DNA from: CAYLXC01 sp964387865
GTDB lineage: Bacteria; Patescibacteriota; Microgenomatia; Daviesbacterales; UBA10151
DNA: 16,453 bases
Reading direction: 5' to 3'
NCBI GenBank assembly: GCA_964387865.1
Contig: CAYLXC010000020.1
Location: 1-16,453, forward strand
Shown: positions 1 to 7,145 of the stretch, one piece after another
Position numbering within the stretch: the first letter of the stretch is position 1
How the letters are laid out: every line of letters begins with the position of its first letter
Made by a program: the position numbers and the translations under genes
The notes under the pieces: model-generated
Seen by the model: the letters and a program-made list of their open reading frames with translations, nothing else
Told to the model about the DNA's origin: nothing
Database searches by the model: none

Positions 1-206
1 CTTGATTGATCATAAAGTAATATTGCATCAGTCCCATCAGTTTGGGCACCGGCAGTATCCAAAACTATGTTTAATGAAAAATTACAACCTTTATTAAAAG
101 TCCCTGAGGAAGGGGATAGGGATAAGGTGGCTGCCAAAACCTGAGAAGGAGTTATTAGCGCAAAAAGAAAAATTGCAAGCAGTACTAATAAATTCTTAAT
201 TTTCAT
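1..206 (-). CDS. Secreted cohesin-like protein, 3' end outside the window
   Basis: Reading leftward from an ATG at 206 gives about 68 residues before the window ends. The first 25 or so residues form a clear signal peptide: MKIKN, a hydrophobic core, then a VLA-A cleavage site. The mature part begins TLSLSPSSGTFNKG and contains DTAGAQTDGTDAILLYD. This matches the early strands of the cohesin-like domains in the two other cohesin proteins here (DTGGRETVGVDAILHFD and STGGHPTRGSDVILKFD). Its ATG overlaps the TGA of the upstream cohesin gene (ATGA), so translation is probably coupled and the gene is the last visible member of the surface operon. Unlike its two neighbours it has a cleavable signal rather than an uncleaved N-terminal anchor, so it may be secreted or held by a C-terminal segment outside the window. 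The cohesin call rests on paralogy and on only part of the domain. Confidence 0.75.
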   Translation of the reverse strand, partial: MKIKNLLVLLAIFLFALITPSQVLAATLSLSPSSGTFNKGCNFSLNIVLDTAGAQTDGTDAILLYDQS

Positions 207-829
207 CTAATTGTTAGGCTGAGTTCTTCTACCTTTTCTAAAATATCCTGACTGGAAGCTGATTCAACAATGTTTGAATCTGTTGTGGAACCTTTTAGAA
301 AATCTATCTTCACTTCTGTTTTTCCAGCTGCCTTAGCCTTAAATTTAACTATCGCAAATGTACCACCACTACCTTTAAAATTGGCTTGACTACCTGGTAA
401 AACAATCCCCGAAATTGAAATCTTGCCACTTTTATCATCTACACTCAAAGCAGGATAATCTTGAAAAATTGTACCTTTTTCCAAAGAGGAATTTGTTGCT
501 TCCAATACTTTTGGGTCAAAATGTAAGATTGCATCAACACCAACGGTTTCTCGCCCGCCAGTATCAATAAGAACTAAAACTGATACAGTTTCACCAACCG
601 AATACTCATAAGAGCTGGATGCTAATTTGATATTAGCTTCTGATTTTGTTGAACTTGTAGTTGAAACCGTAGGGGACGGGACAGGTGGTGGAACAGTTAA
701 AGTACGAACCGCATAGATTAATTCTATAACTAAAATAAGCGCCAAGAGAGCGAAAATAACTTTTGGAGAAAACTTGAATTTTGATTTTAAATCTCCAACA
801 ATAGTTACTGGCTTTTGCTCATTTTCCAT
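203..829 (-). CDS. Membrane-anchored cohesin-like domain protein (208 aa)
   Basis: A short cytoplasmic N-terminus (about residues 1-22) is followed by one hydrophobic segment (about 23-42), a Pro/Ser/Thr linker (about 46-66), and a single beta-rich extracellular domain to the end. The domain has cohesin-type landmarks: SVGETVSVLVLIDTGG, VGVDAILHFDPKVLE, a GKISISGIVLPG strand, then FAIVKFKAKAAGKTEVKIDF. Cohesins bind dockerins non-covalently. The protein is therefore inferred to be a cell-surface receptor for the dockerin protein encoded just upstream (858-2660). It is a close paralogue of the 201-residue cohesin at 3828-4433; both end with a DSNI(V/I)E...DILEKV pattern. It starts 28 bases after the upstream gene and has no clear Shine-Dalgarno. 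A TATAAT at 838-843 lies just upstream, but no good -35 was found for it. Confidence 0.83.
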   Translation of the reverse strand: MENEQKPVTIVGDLKSKFKFSPKVIFALLALILVIELIYAVRTLTVPPPVPSPTVSTTSSTKSEANIKLASSSYEYSVGETVSVLVLIDTGGRETVGVDAILHFDPKVLEATNSSLEKGTIFQDYPALSVDDKSGKISISGIVLPGSQANFKGSGGTFAIVKFKAKAAGKTEVKIDFLKGSTTDSNIVESASSQDILEKVEELSLTIR

Positions 830-857
830 ATAATTTCATTATAGACTATTTAAATAA

Positions 858-2660
858 TTATTTTAGCTCTGGGTCATCCTCCTTATTAAACCCGTCCCGC
901 ATGCAAGCCCAATCAATAGAATTCACTCTGGTATCCAAATTAAAGTCACCGCTTCTTCCCTGGGCTGGAACACCTATTACCCATTGTCTGTTTAGCTCCC
1001 CCTTGTCTAAACTATTAATCTTGCCGTCAGGATCATCTGCAGGGAATATATCACCAACCGGTAAGGTGAAGTTTGGGATAACATTAGTTGAGGTAGAACC
1101 TGTAAATTCTACAACTCTCCTCACGCTCTTTGGGGCTTTTATGGAAAGCTTGTATTTCCTATCCTCCTGAATTCTTATTTTTGTAAGTTGAGCATTGCCT
1201 TCTTTGGATACTGAAACTTTTTCAAAAACTGGTTTCCCTCCTCCGGTTGCTTCTTGAACCCCAATTTCTACATTTGGTATATCTTTTGTATTCGGAGCAT
1301 GACAGAAAAGCTTTGCGCCTAAAGATAGCTGTAAAATACCCAAAGTACATTCTTGTGAAATAGGAGTGGCATTAGATTTTTGTAAAGATACTGTGAATTT
1401 TTGATTACCGGAGGGAGTATTTAGAAGCTGAGCTTTTATATTATCATCTTTCCAATTTATAATTGTTGCATTATTGCCATTAATTGTAACTTTAGAAGTG
1501 CCTTGTGTAGCACCAAAGTTTGTGCCTTGCAATGTTACATTAAGTGTTCCATCCGGACTTAAATTACAACTTAGTCCAAAAGTGGCATCAGGTCCGACCA
1601 TATCAATGGATGCAGAGACTCTTTGAGTCTGTCCAGTTGTTGATTTAAAATCTACCCAGACAAATTTCTTGCCAGGATTAGAATCTGCGAGGCTGAACGG
1701 AATTTGAGTTGGATCGGCAGTGTAATCTATCCATGCAGCTTTGTCCAAGTCGCTCGGAGTTTCAGAAACCCTGTATTGAGTTTTTCCTCCCGGTGGGGGT
1801 GGTGGTGGTGGGGGTGGAGGGGGGGTAGCAGCACAAGCGCTTGCACATGTTGTCGCCATTTCTTTTTCGCAATCTTTCTTCCCTTGATCACTCAAACCTC
1901 CGCTACACCAGTGATTTGCAATCCTTCTATCTGAACAATTACCCTGACCGAAACTGTCAAATGCCCCTCTTACTAATTTAGCAATGCAAATGGTACATGA
2001 TGTTGACAAATTAGTTGAAAAGGTCCAGGGAAGAGTACAAGCCCTGCCTGCTTCCATCCTGAGACACCTATTTACATCTTGGGAACCTGTGCCGAAATCA
2101 TAGCACCAGGCAGTTGTGTCTACATTTGCGATATGGCCGATATTCGGATTTTTGGGACACCCGCCTCTATCAGGAGGATTATTATTTGGACAAAACTTTG
2201 TGCAATCCGCTTTCCACCATGCTTGTACAGGATCTATTGCACCTTTTGTCAGAGGTGGGTCACTGTCACAAATTACTCCGCTCGGAACAGGCTGAGGAGA
2301 GGGACAGGCAGCATTATTATAAGCTTTAATCATCTCATTTCTGGTGTACGGACCAGGATATCCTGCATCCTGTAAAGCCTTTGTTATTACATCTTTTGTT
2401 AATTGCCCCTTACAAGTTGTATAAGTACAAGCACCATCCGTGCACTTCTCATTAATTGCAACACAATTTTCCTCCAATACATGATCAGGGTTCCCGTTTG
2501 CATCACATTTATCTCTGTAAGCATTCCCATCAGGATCGCAGTAAGTTGTCTCAGGACCCGGGCAGGAGTGACCGGCATAAGAATTATCTTGATTGCCCAC
2601 AATTAATGCAGCCAGTATCCAGAGCAATGAAACAAATAGTATTTTATGTATATATTTCAT
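858..2660 (-). CDS. Secreted Cys-rich, IPT/TIG-like and dockerin protein (600 aa)
   Basis: The frame is open to a GTG at 2690, but the ATG at 2660 is preferred: the upstream gene's stop and a purine-rich site (TAAGGAAAAAGATG) sit directly before it. Visible in order: signal peptide with cleavage near SYA-G (about residue 29); Cys-rich region (about 32-275) holding a C.G...AG-YPG...YN...C module (83-119) and a WWKADC...WCYDF module (148-210); an 11-proline linker (about 280-290); a YRVSETPSDL module (295-353); an IPT/TIG-like beta-sandwich (about 356-430) with LQGTNFGATQG; a carboxypeptidase-regulatory-like sandwich (about 440-533); and a C-terminal dockerin (about 536-592). The dockerin shows two Ca-loop-like motifs, DDPDGKINSLDKGEL and GDFNLDTRVNSIDWACM. 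No catalytic domain is recognisable. The likely role is a surface or adhesive component displayed on a cohesin, most simply the one encoded next door. Confidence 0.82.
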   Translation of the reverse strand: MKYIHKILFVSLLWILAALIVGNQDNSYAGHSCPGPETTYCDPDGNAYRDKCDANGNPDHVLEENCVAINEKCTDGACTYTTCKGQLTKDVITKALQDAGYPGPYTRNEMIKAYNNAACPSPQPVPSGVICDSDPPLTKGAIDPVQAWWKADCTKFCPNNNPPDRGGCPKNPNIGHIANVDTTAWCYDFGTGSQDVNRCLRMEAGRACTLPWTFSTNLSTSCTICIAKLVRGAFDSFGQGNCSDRRIANHWCSGGLSDQGKKDCEKEMATTCASACAATPPPPPPPPPPPGGKTQYRVSETPSDLDKAAWIDYTADPTQIPFSLADSNPGKKFVWVDFKSTTGQTQRVSASIDMVGPDATFGLSCNLSPDGTLNVTLQGTNFGATQGTSKVTINGNNATIINWKDDNIKAQLLNTPSGNQKFTVSLQKSNATPISQECTLGILQLSLGAKLFCHAPNTKDIPNVEIGVQEATGGGKPVFEKVSVSKEGNAQLTKIRIQEDRKYKLSIKAPKSVRRVVEFTGSTSTNVIPNFTLPVGDIFPADDPDGKINSLDKGELNRQWVIGVPAQGRSGDFNLDTRVNSIDWACMRDGFNKEDDPELK

Positions 2661-2668
2661 CTTTTTCC

Positions 2669-3772
2669 TTACTGACATGAACTTGCACACTGGCCTGATC
2701 TGATAGGATTACACCCACCAGGATCAACTTTAAGACACCAGTCATTTATCTGACGTCTCAATGAACAATTTACTTGACCAAACGGGCCATTGTAAGCAGC
2801 CTTTATATCCGGACGTGCGTTGGAAATGCAGGTAACACAGGCTGATGAAAGTGGAGAGGAACCAAACCATTCGAGCGTACAAGCCCTGCCCCATCTAAGC
2901 ATCTGGCATCTGTTTTGATCAGCACCATTTTTATCTTTTTCGTAAAAATAACACCAGCGGCTTTTATCAGCACTTTGTTCATCTGTAACTATCCCAATGT
3001 CTGTACTAATTGGACAATCTGCCCGAGTGCTACAACCTTTGTCGCAATCCGCTTCCCAATGCAAACTTTCATAATTTGGGTTAACACTTGTATCCAATTG
3101 ATTCATCGGTCCATCTTTGCCATCATCACAGAGAGTAATGGGTACTGCTGCACAACCAGGATCTCCGGCCTTTTGACAAGTGGGTCTTACGAGCTGTAAA
3201 CACTTGCCCTGACCATCCAAAGGATCAAAATCAAAACACCAATTGCTTGTATCAGGATTTACATTGCTAGGATCAAAAGTATTTTTTGGGCACTGGCTAT
3301 TTGTTGTACAAGTAGCCCCTCCGCAGTTAGCTTTCCAAATATATCCTGAGGGAGGAGATGCTGGGTTGTCCCTGCATGCACCACCGCCACCAGGAGGTGG
3401 AGGCGGGGGAGGTGGAGGGGGTGGTGGAGGTGGACCGGGTGGAGGCGGGGGAGGTGGACCTGGCGGAGGTGGTTGAGGACCAGGAGGTGGTGGAGGTGGA
3501 GGTGTTGTGCCACCAAGTCCAAAAGGGGAGGTAAGCCTTACAGTTACGTCCTTACAAGTTGCTACTAATATTCCATTTCGCAGTTCCACACAAGAAGTCC
3601 CCCCCTGGTCTTTTGTTAAAAATTCCACTTTAGCAGTAGCAGCACGGGAGGAAATTATCTGTTGTTCCCGTATAAGTCTAACCCCCAAAGGTACTGCCAC
3701 GACCAATATGGCAAGAAGGAGGAGATTAATGACGTTTTTCTTATTCTTAAAGAAATCTAAAATTTCATCCAC
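2669..3772 (-). CDS. N-anchored Pro- and Cys-rich surface protein (about 367 aa)
   Basis: The N-terminus (MDEILDFFKNKKN, then a hydrophobic segment at about 14-34, then REQQIISSRAA) matches the anchor of the 804-residue protein (MEEFLSFLKKKGN...VQKQQILKSRA). The juxtamembrane part also matches, with (T/S)SPFG in both. A proline-rich linker of about 35 residues (about 91-126) follows, then a Cys-rich ectodomain with two related modules: SGYIWKANC...NWCFDF...KCLQL (about 141-195) and LHWEADC...RWCYFY...RCQML...GRACT (about 237-298). The second continues into a segment (CVTC...GPFGQVNCSLRRQINDWC) with a clear counterpart in the downstream 600-residue protein. There is no dockerin: the chain ends CASSC-Q, exactly where its partner continues into a Pro linker. 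It has its own upstream promoter and starts the second unit. The function is unknown; a wall- or envelope-spanning display protein is likely. Confidence 0.8.
   Translation of the reverse strand: MDEILDFFKNKKNVINLLLLAILVVAVPLGVRLIREQQIISSRAATAKVEFLTKDQGGTSCVELRNGILVATCKDVTVRLTSPFGLGGTTPPPPPPPGPQPPPPGPPPPPPPGPPPPPPPPPPPPPPGGGGACRDNPASPPSGYIWKANCGGATCTTNSQCPKNTFDPSNVNPDTSNWCFDFDPLDGQGKCLQLVRPTCQKAGDPGCAAVPITLCDDGKDGPMNQLDTSVNPNYESLHWEADCDKGCSTRADCPISTDIGIVTDEQSADKSRWCYFYEKDKNGADQNRCQMLRWGRACTLEWFGSSPLSSACVTCISNARPDIKAAYNGPFGQVNCSLRRQINDWCLKVDPGGCNPIRSGQCASSCQ
3385..3505. repeat. G-rich (plus strand) low-complexity tract encoding polyproline
   Basis: The plus strand is a run of GGTGGAGG- and GGGGGAGG-type triplets encoding the proline linker of the minus-strand gene. 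G-runs of three or more recur at short spacing on the template strand, so G-quadruplex formation is possible. A shorter tract of the same kind lies at about 1791-1830 in the next gene. Confidence 0.75.
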
Positions 3773-3780
3773 TTAATACA

Positions 3781-3809
3781 TATTGACTTATAAACATAAT
3801 GTTTGTCAA
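3781..3809 (-). promoter_or_regulatory. Promoter of second surface unit, with internal dyad
   Basis: A perfect -35 TTGACA lies at 3809-3804. A 17-base spacer leads to a weak -10, TCAATA, at 3786-3781. The site is dyad-symmetric: TTGAC (3783-3787) with GTCAA (3805-3809), and inside it AAACAT (3792-3797) with ATGTTT (3799-3804). The sequence resembles the one before the 804-residue gene (6861-6889), suggesting duplicated promoters. Confidence 0.55.
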
Positions 3810-3827
3810 CCCTTTGAAAAGCAAAAT

Positions 3828-4433
3828 TTAGGGAATGATATTTATATTTAGTTGATTTACTTTTTCTAATATATCGTTTGAGGTCCCTGCTTCAATAATA
3901 TTGGAATCATCGGTTCTATTTTTCACAAATTCAATACTAACTTGCGTGTTTCCGCTTTGTTTGGCTTTAAAATCCAAAAATGCAAGAATTCCAACTCCTT
4001 TGAAAGTTTTGTTTGCAACGGGAGATATACCTGAAATCTTTACAAGCCCATTTTTATTGTCCAGAGAAAACTGTGGGTATTCGGGGTACATCTTGCTTTT
4101 GTGCAAAGAGGTTTGGATACCTTCAAGATGCTTGGGATCAAATTTCAAAATTACATCACTACCCCGGGTAGGGTGGCCACCTGTTGAAATTTTAATGGTT
4201 ACCCTCATTCCTTCATTTATTTTAATATTATCTTTCGAAGACAACAGAACAATTTCACCACCCTTTAAGCCTTCAACTTTCGGCGGGGGAGGGATTTTTG
4301 AAGCTGAATAGCTTTTGATAAGAAAATAGCCCTCAATTGCCCCAACCACAAGCACAATCAAAAGAAGAATTTTGAATGAAAAAAATCTTTTTATGAAGTT
4401 TTTTTGATCCTGTTTTGGTTGCTCCGGTTCCAT
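3828..4433 (-). CDS. Membrane-anchored cohesin-like domain protein (201 aa)
   Basis: About 20 charged N-terminal residues precede a hydrophobic anchor (about 21-40), a short PPPP linker (about 48-51) and one cohesin-like domain (about 59-200). The landmarks are INEGMRVTIKISTGG, TRGSDVILKFDPKHLEG, LVKISGISP, and GILAFLDFKAKQSGNTQVSIEF. The C-terminal part (RTDDSNIIEAGTSNDILEKVNQL) is closely similar to the cohesin at 203-829, marking the two as paralogues. It begins only 5 bases after the stop of the 804-residue dockerin protein, so the two are co-transcribed. This neighbour arrangement suggests a cognate cohesin-dockerin pair, both on the outer face of the same membrane. No catalytic motif is present. 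Partner specificity cannot be read from the sequence. Confidence 0.83.
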   Translation of the reverse strand: MEPEQPKQDQKNFIKRFFSFKILLLIVLVVGAIEGYFLIKSYSASKIPPPPKVEGLKGGEIVLLSSKDNIKINEGMRVTIKISTGGHPTRGSDVILKFDPKHLEGIQTSLHKSKMYPEYPQFSLDNKNGLVKISGISPVANKTFKGVGILAFLDFKAKQSGNTQVSIEFVKNRTDDSNIIEAGTSNDILEKVNQLNINIIP

Positions 4434-4438
4434 AATTA

Positions 4439-6853
4439 TTAAATCTTTCCGAAATTAGTTTGAATAAGGCTGAAGTCACAAGTATTAGTTACCCCGTCTT
4501 TATTAATATCGGCCCTACTTTCTTTTGAAGACGTTGAAATTTGCTTAATTAAGAAAGACGCATCATTAACATTAACAACTCCATCTCCTTTTGCTGTAGG
4601 GAAGATATCCGCAAGGGATCTATTTTCAATTTTGCAGTTGGAAGTTTGGCCAACGGTTGGATCATATACAATTGATGCAATGCACGGACTGTTTCCATCC
4701 GCCCCACAACCACCTCTTCTACCATTTGAATCTTCAAATTCTACAAAAAAGAATTTTGTGCCGGGAGTTTTATCTTTAAATTCAAGATTTATAACTAATG
4801 GTTCTGTATAGGCAAGCCATGGTGCTCTGGATGTTTTCGAATTATTTTCTGCTGCATATACAGTCCAGGGAGTACTGGCCAAATCAGCCGGGTTATCTGC
4901 AATTCTGTATCTGAGGGTAGTTACTTTTGGCACTGCGGTAGTTGCGGCTAAAGTTTGCGGAAGAACAGGGGAGGCAGTTCCGCTTTGTCCGCTTTGGGTA
5001 ACTATAGCTTTGTTGCACTTTGGATCACATTTGACAATGGCAGGATCCTGGCTGCACAGGTTGTTTTTTATTATTGAAGTGCAAAGCTGAGTGCCCCCTG
5101 TACCTCCTGCACCGGCTTCATAACAGCTTTGATAAAACGAGCAGGTAGCTTGTTGAACAGTTTCACTTTTGCAAAGTGTATTATTTGCATTGGCCGGGTT
5201 AATGCATTCATTTGTGTAGGGTGAGAGGGGACCCAAAGAGATAGTTGTACTTCCTGAAGTGGAACTTGTGGTTGAGGTCTGGCTTCCAGTAGTTTGAAGT
5301 GAAGCGATAGGCGGTTTGGCGCCTACGGGTGCATTTGATGTGGTAGTTATTGTTGTTGGGGAAGGTTTAGGGGGTACATATCTGGAACCACATGATGTGC
5401 GGTTATATACATCCAGCATGTCATCTCCAATAGCGCAGTTACCGGGCCAACCTGCAGTTTTTAGTTCGGAACAAATCTGATTCCAGCTTCTTACACCATT
5501 ACATTGAGTCTTAACTGTTTTATCTCCTCCGGGTAAGGAGGTGCTAACTGGCGGTATACGTGTCGGAGTAGGAAGAGGGATTTCATCTCCAAATGATGCT
5601 GTACTTACAGTTTGAGCCCAAAGCTCATCTAATTTTTGCTGAATCCTCTGCCGTATCTCATCTGCTGAAAGAGTTACAAATTCCTCTGCAGTTATTGAGC
5701 CGAGAAGCAGGGGATCACTCCAGGCACCAATATCTCCCGGATCTCCAGCTGGTGGCCAAGGCAATGCATCTCCAAAATATGTCCATGTACCATCATCATT
5801 AACAATATGTGGAATATCAATACGATTAGTCCACCCCTTCGGAGGCGGCCCCCATCCTGCCCAGTAATTTTCAGGCCCAGCTTCTACTTCAAATCGCCAA
5901 ACTAAGTAATAAGGATTTTCTTCCCACCTCCTTACATCTGTTTTCATTTCCTCAGTCATATTTTCAATTTCAATGCCTGGATACGGTCTTTGTGATGGTC
6001 GTATATCATACCCTCCATATGGACTTCCAACATCCAAAATAAATCTTACCCGATCAACACCATTTTTATCTGTGTAGTGTATAGCAATTACGTTATGACC
6101 TGATTGAGTTTTAAATCCTGTTATAACCTCCCGCCTTTCTTCAGTTGGCACCGCCGGCGTAACATTATCACAATTATCCGTACAAGTGTTACTTGCGCCC
6201 GAAGTATCTCTAACAATTCTCCAATTAACATAGTTACCGTTTTCATCAACTTCCTCCGGATCACCTCCTAGAAACGCCCATTGTCTTCCTTCTTCATCAA
6301 ATTCTTTGGATTCAACAATTCTCCAATTAACATAGTTACCGTTTTCATCCTTTTCTTCGGGATCACCCCCAAGAAATGCCCATTCTTTTCCATCCTCATC
6401 AGTTTCTACAATTACATCGTCTTTCCCATCATCACTTGCATCATCTGCACCAACATCGGCTCCATCATCTCCATTACCTTCACCACCTTCTCCTCCCTCT
6501 GCACTATCGTCACCTTCATCACCATCATCTTCTTGGCCGTAAACTTTACCCACAACATTTAATGAAGGCAGGGAACTTTTGGACTTAACTTTGCTTCCTA
6601 ACTTATAATCAGGCGGGCCGAAAGGGGAGGAGAGCTGGATGGCAATTTTGGGCTTGATGGCTACCTTCTTTCCATCCTTTAGGATTACATTTGGCCCTGT
6701 AAATTTTATAACTTCATCCAAAGCCCTGCTTTTCAAAATTTGCTGTTTTTGAACAAGTCCTACAGATAGGGGAATGGAGACAATTAAAATTCCAACAAGA
6801 ACTAAATTTGCTAAATTGCCCTTCTTCTTAAGGAAAGAAAGAAATTCTTCCAT
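4439..6853 (-). CDS. Large N-anchored surface protein with C-terminal dockerin (804 aa)
   Basis: In order: cytoplasmic tail (1-13); hydrophobic anchor (about 14-34) with the same QQIL-SRA flank as the 367-residue protein; an Asp/Glu/Gly-rich acidic stretch (108-154); two tandem 34-residue repeats (152-185 and 186-219) built on WAFLGGDPEE and DENGNYVNWRIV; a Trp-rich region of unknown fold (about 240-415); a C.G...AGWPG...YN...C module (450-490) shared with the 600-residue protein; Ser/Thr/Pro linkers; a Cys-rich patch (550-613); a YRIADNPADL module (648-731), also shared; and a C-terminal dockerin (748-802). The second dockerin repeat, ADINKDGVTNTCDFSLI, is canonical. The first (AKGDGVVNVNDASFLI) lacks the leading Asp, so its calcium site may be weak. 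The protein heads unit A behind a promoter at 6861-6889. Its role is probably structural or adhesive; no enzyme signature was seen. Confidence 0.82.
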   Translation of the reverse strand: MEEFLSFLKKKGNLANLVLVGILIVSIPLSVGLVQKQQILKSRALDEVIKFTGPNVILKDGKKVAIKPKIAIQLSSPFGPPDYKLGSKVKSKSSLPSLNVVGKVYGQEDDGDEGDDSAEGGEGGEGNGDDGADVGADDASDDGKDDVIVETDEDGKEWAFLGGDPEEKDENGNYVNWRIVESKEFDEEGRQWAFLGGDPEEVDENGNYVNWRIVRDTSGASNTCTDNCDNVTPAVPTEERREVITGFKTQSGHNVIAIHYTDKNGVDRVRFILDVGSPYGGYDIRPSQRPYPGIEIENMTEEMKTDVRRWEENPYYLVWRFEVEAGPENYWAGWGPPPKGWTNRIDIPHIVNDDGTWTYFGDALPWPPAGDPGDIGAWSDPLLLGSITAEEFVTLSADEIRQRIQQKLDELWAQTVSTASFGDEIPLPTPTRIPPVSTSLPGGDKTVKTQCNGVRSWNQICSELKTAGWPGNCAIGDDMLDVYNRTSCGSRYVPPKPSPTTITTTSNAPVGAKPPIASLQTTGSQTSTTSSTSGSTTISLGPLSPYTNECINPANANNTLCKSETVQQATCSFYQSCYEAGAGGTGGTQLCTSIIKNNLCSQDPAIVKCDPKCNKAIVTQSGQSGTASPVLPQTLAATTAVPKVTTLRYRIADNPADLASTPWTVYAAENNSKTSRAPWLAYTEPLVINLEFKDKTPGTKFFFVEFEDSNGRRGGCGADGNSPCIASIVYDPTVGQTSNCKIENRSLADIFPTAKGDGVVNVNDASFLIKQISTSSKESRADINKDGVTNTCDFSLIQTNFGKI
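6197..6400 (-). repeat. Two tandem 102-bp in-frame repeats within the 804-aa gene
   Basis: The period is 102 bases (34 codons). The longest identical stretch is 36 bases, at 6212-6247 and 6314-6349. The encoded copies differ at only a few positions in their first 29 residues, so the duplication is recent or kept uniform. Confidence 0.9.
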
Positions 6854-6860
6854 CTATTTA

Positions 6861-6889
6861 ATATTTAAATAAAACATATAATTTGTCAA
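6861..6889 (-). promoter_or_regulatory. Promoter of first surface unit
   Basis: The -35 TTGACA is at 6889-6884. A TAAATA or AAATAT -10 lies at 6867-6861 after a 16-17 base spacer, and the ATG follows at 6853. The surrounding bases match the promoter at 3781-3809 (plus-strand AAACATA...TTTGTCAAC in both). The predicted 5' leader is very short and has no Shine-Dalgarno. Confidence 0.55.
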
Positions 6890-6929
6890 CTATTAATATT
6901 GTCCGACAAGAAATGGTTATTAAATTAAT

Positions 6930-7145
6930 TCATCGTAATTTGGCATTTCTTTGATTTAAAAATTTCTGCTTGTGTTTGATGTATACAAAAAATCGAGGAT
7001 TAGCAGTAAACTCAAAGACTTTTGCATCTTCAGAATGAGGGTAGGGAAGAATCAACATTTTTTTAGTGCTTAAAAGGGAAAGGTACTTTTCTAAATTTGG
7101 TGAATAATTACTGTAAAAAATAGCTACAAAATCATCGCTTGTCAT
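6930..7145 (-). CDS. Small protein of unknown function (71 aa)
   Basis: The ATG at 7145 overlaps the stop of the upstream nuclease-like gene as ATGA, which supports a real, translationally coupled reading frame. The chain is soluble and mixed in charge, with MTSDDFVAIFYSNYSPNLEKYLSLL at the start in a helix-like pattern and a Lys/Arg-rich end (KHKQKFLNQRNAKLR) that could contact nucleic acid. No family is recognised. It lies 3' of the recombinase and nuclease genes and presumably belongs to that transcription unit. It could be an accessory factor, or a detached C-terminal piece of the nuclease gene. Confidence that it is coding is moderate. Confidence 0.5.
   Translation of the reverse strand: MTSDDFVAIFYSNYSPNLEKYLSLLSTKKMLILPYPHSEDAKVFEFTANPRFFVYIKHKQKFLNQRNAKLR

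Noticed and set aside
2661..2690. GTG start at 2690 for the dockerin protein
   Set aside because: It would put ten extra residues before the signal peptide and overlap the upstream gene by 22 bases. The ATG at 2660 has a purine-rich site right before it.
3243..3476. Plus-strand open frame rich in glycine opposite the proline linker
   Set aside because: It is the complement of the CCN-type proline codons of the minus-strand gene. The poly-Gly reading has no start signal or domain.
6212..6349. Tandem repeat as a CRISPR-like array
   Set aside because: Only two copies, 102-base period, in frame, and encoding a nearly identical protein repeat.
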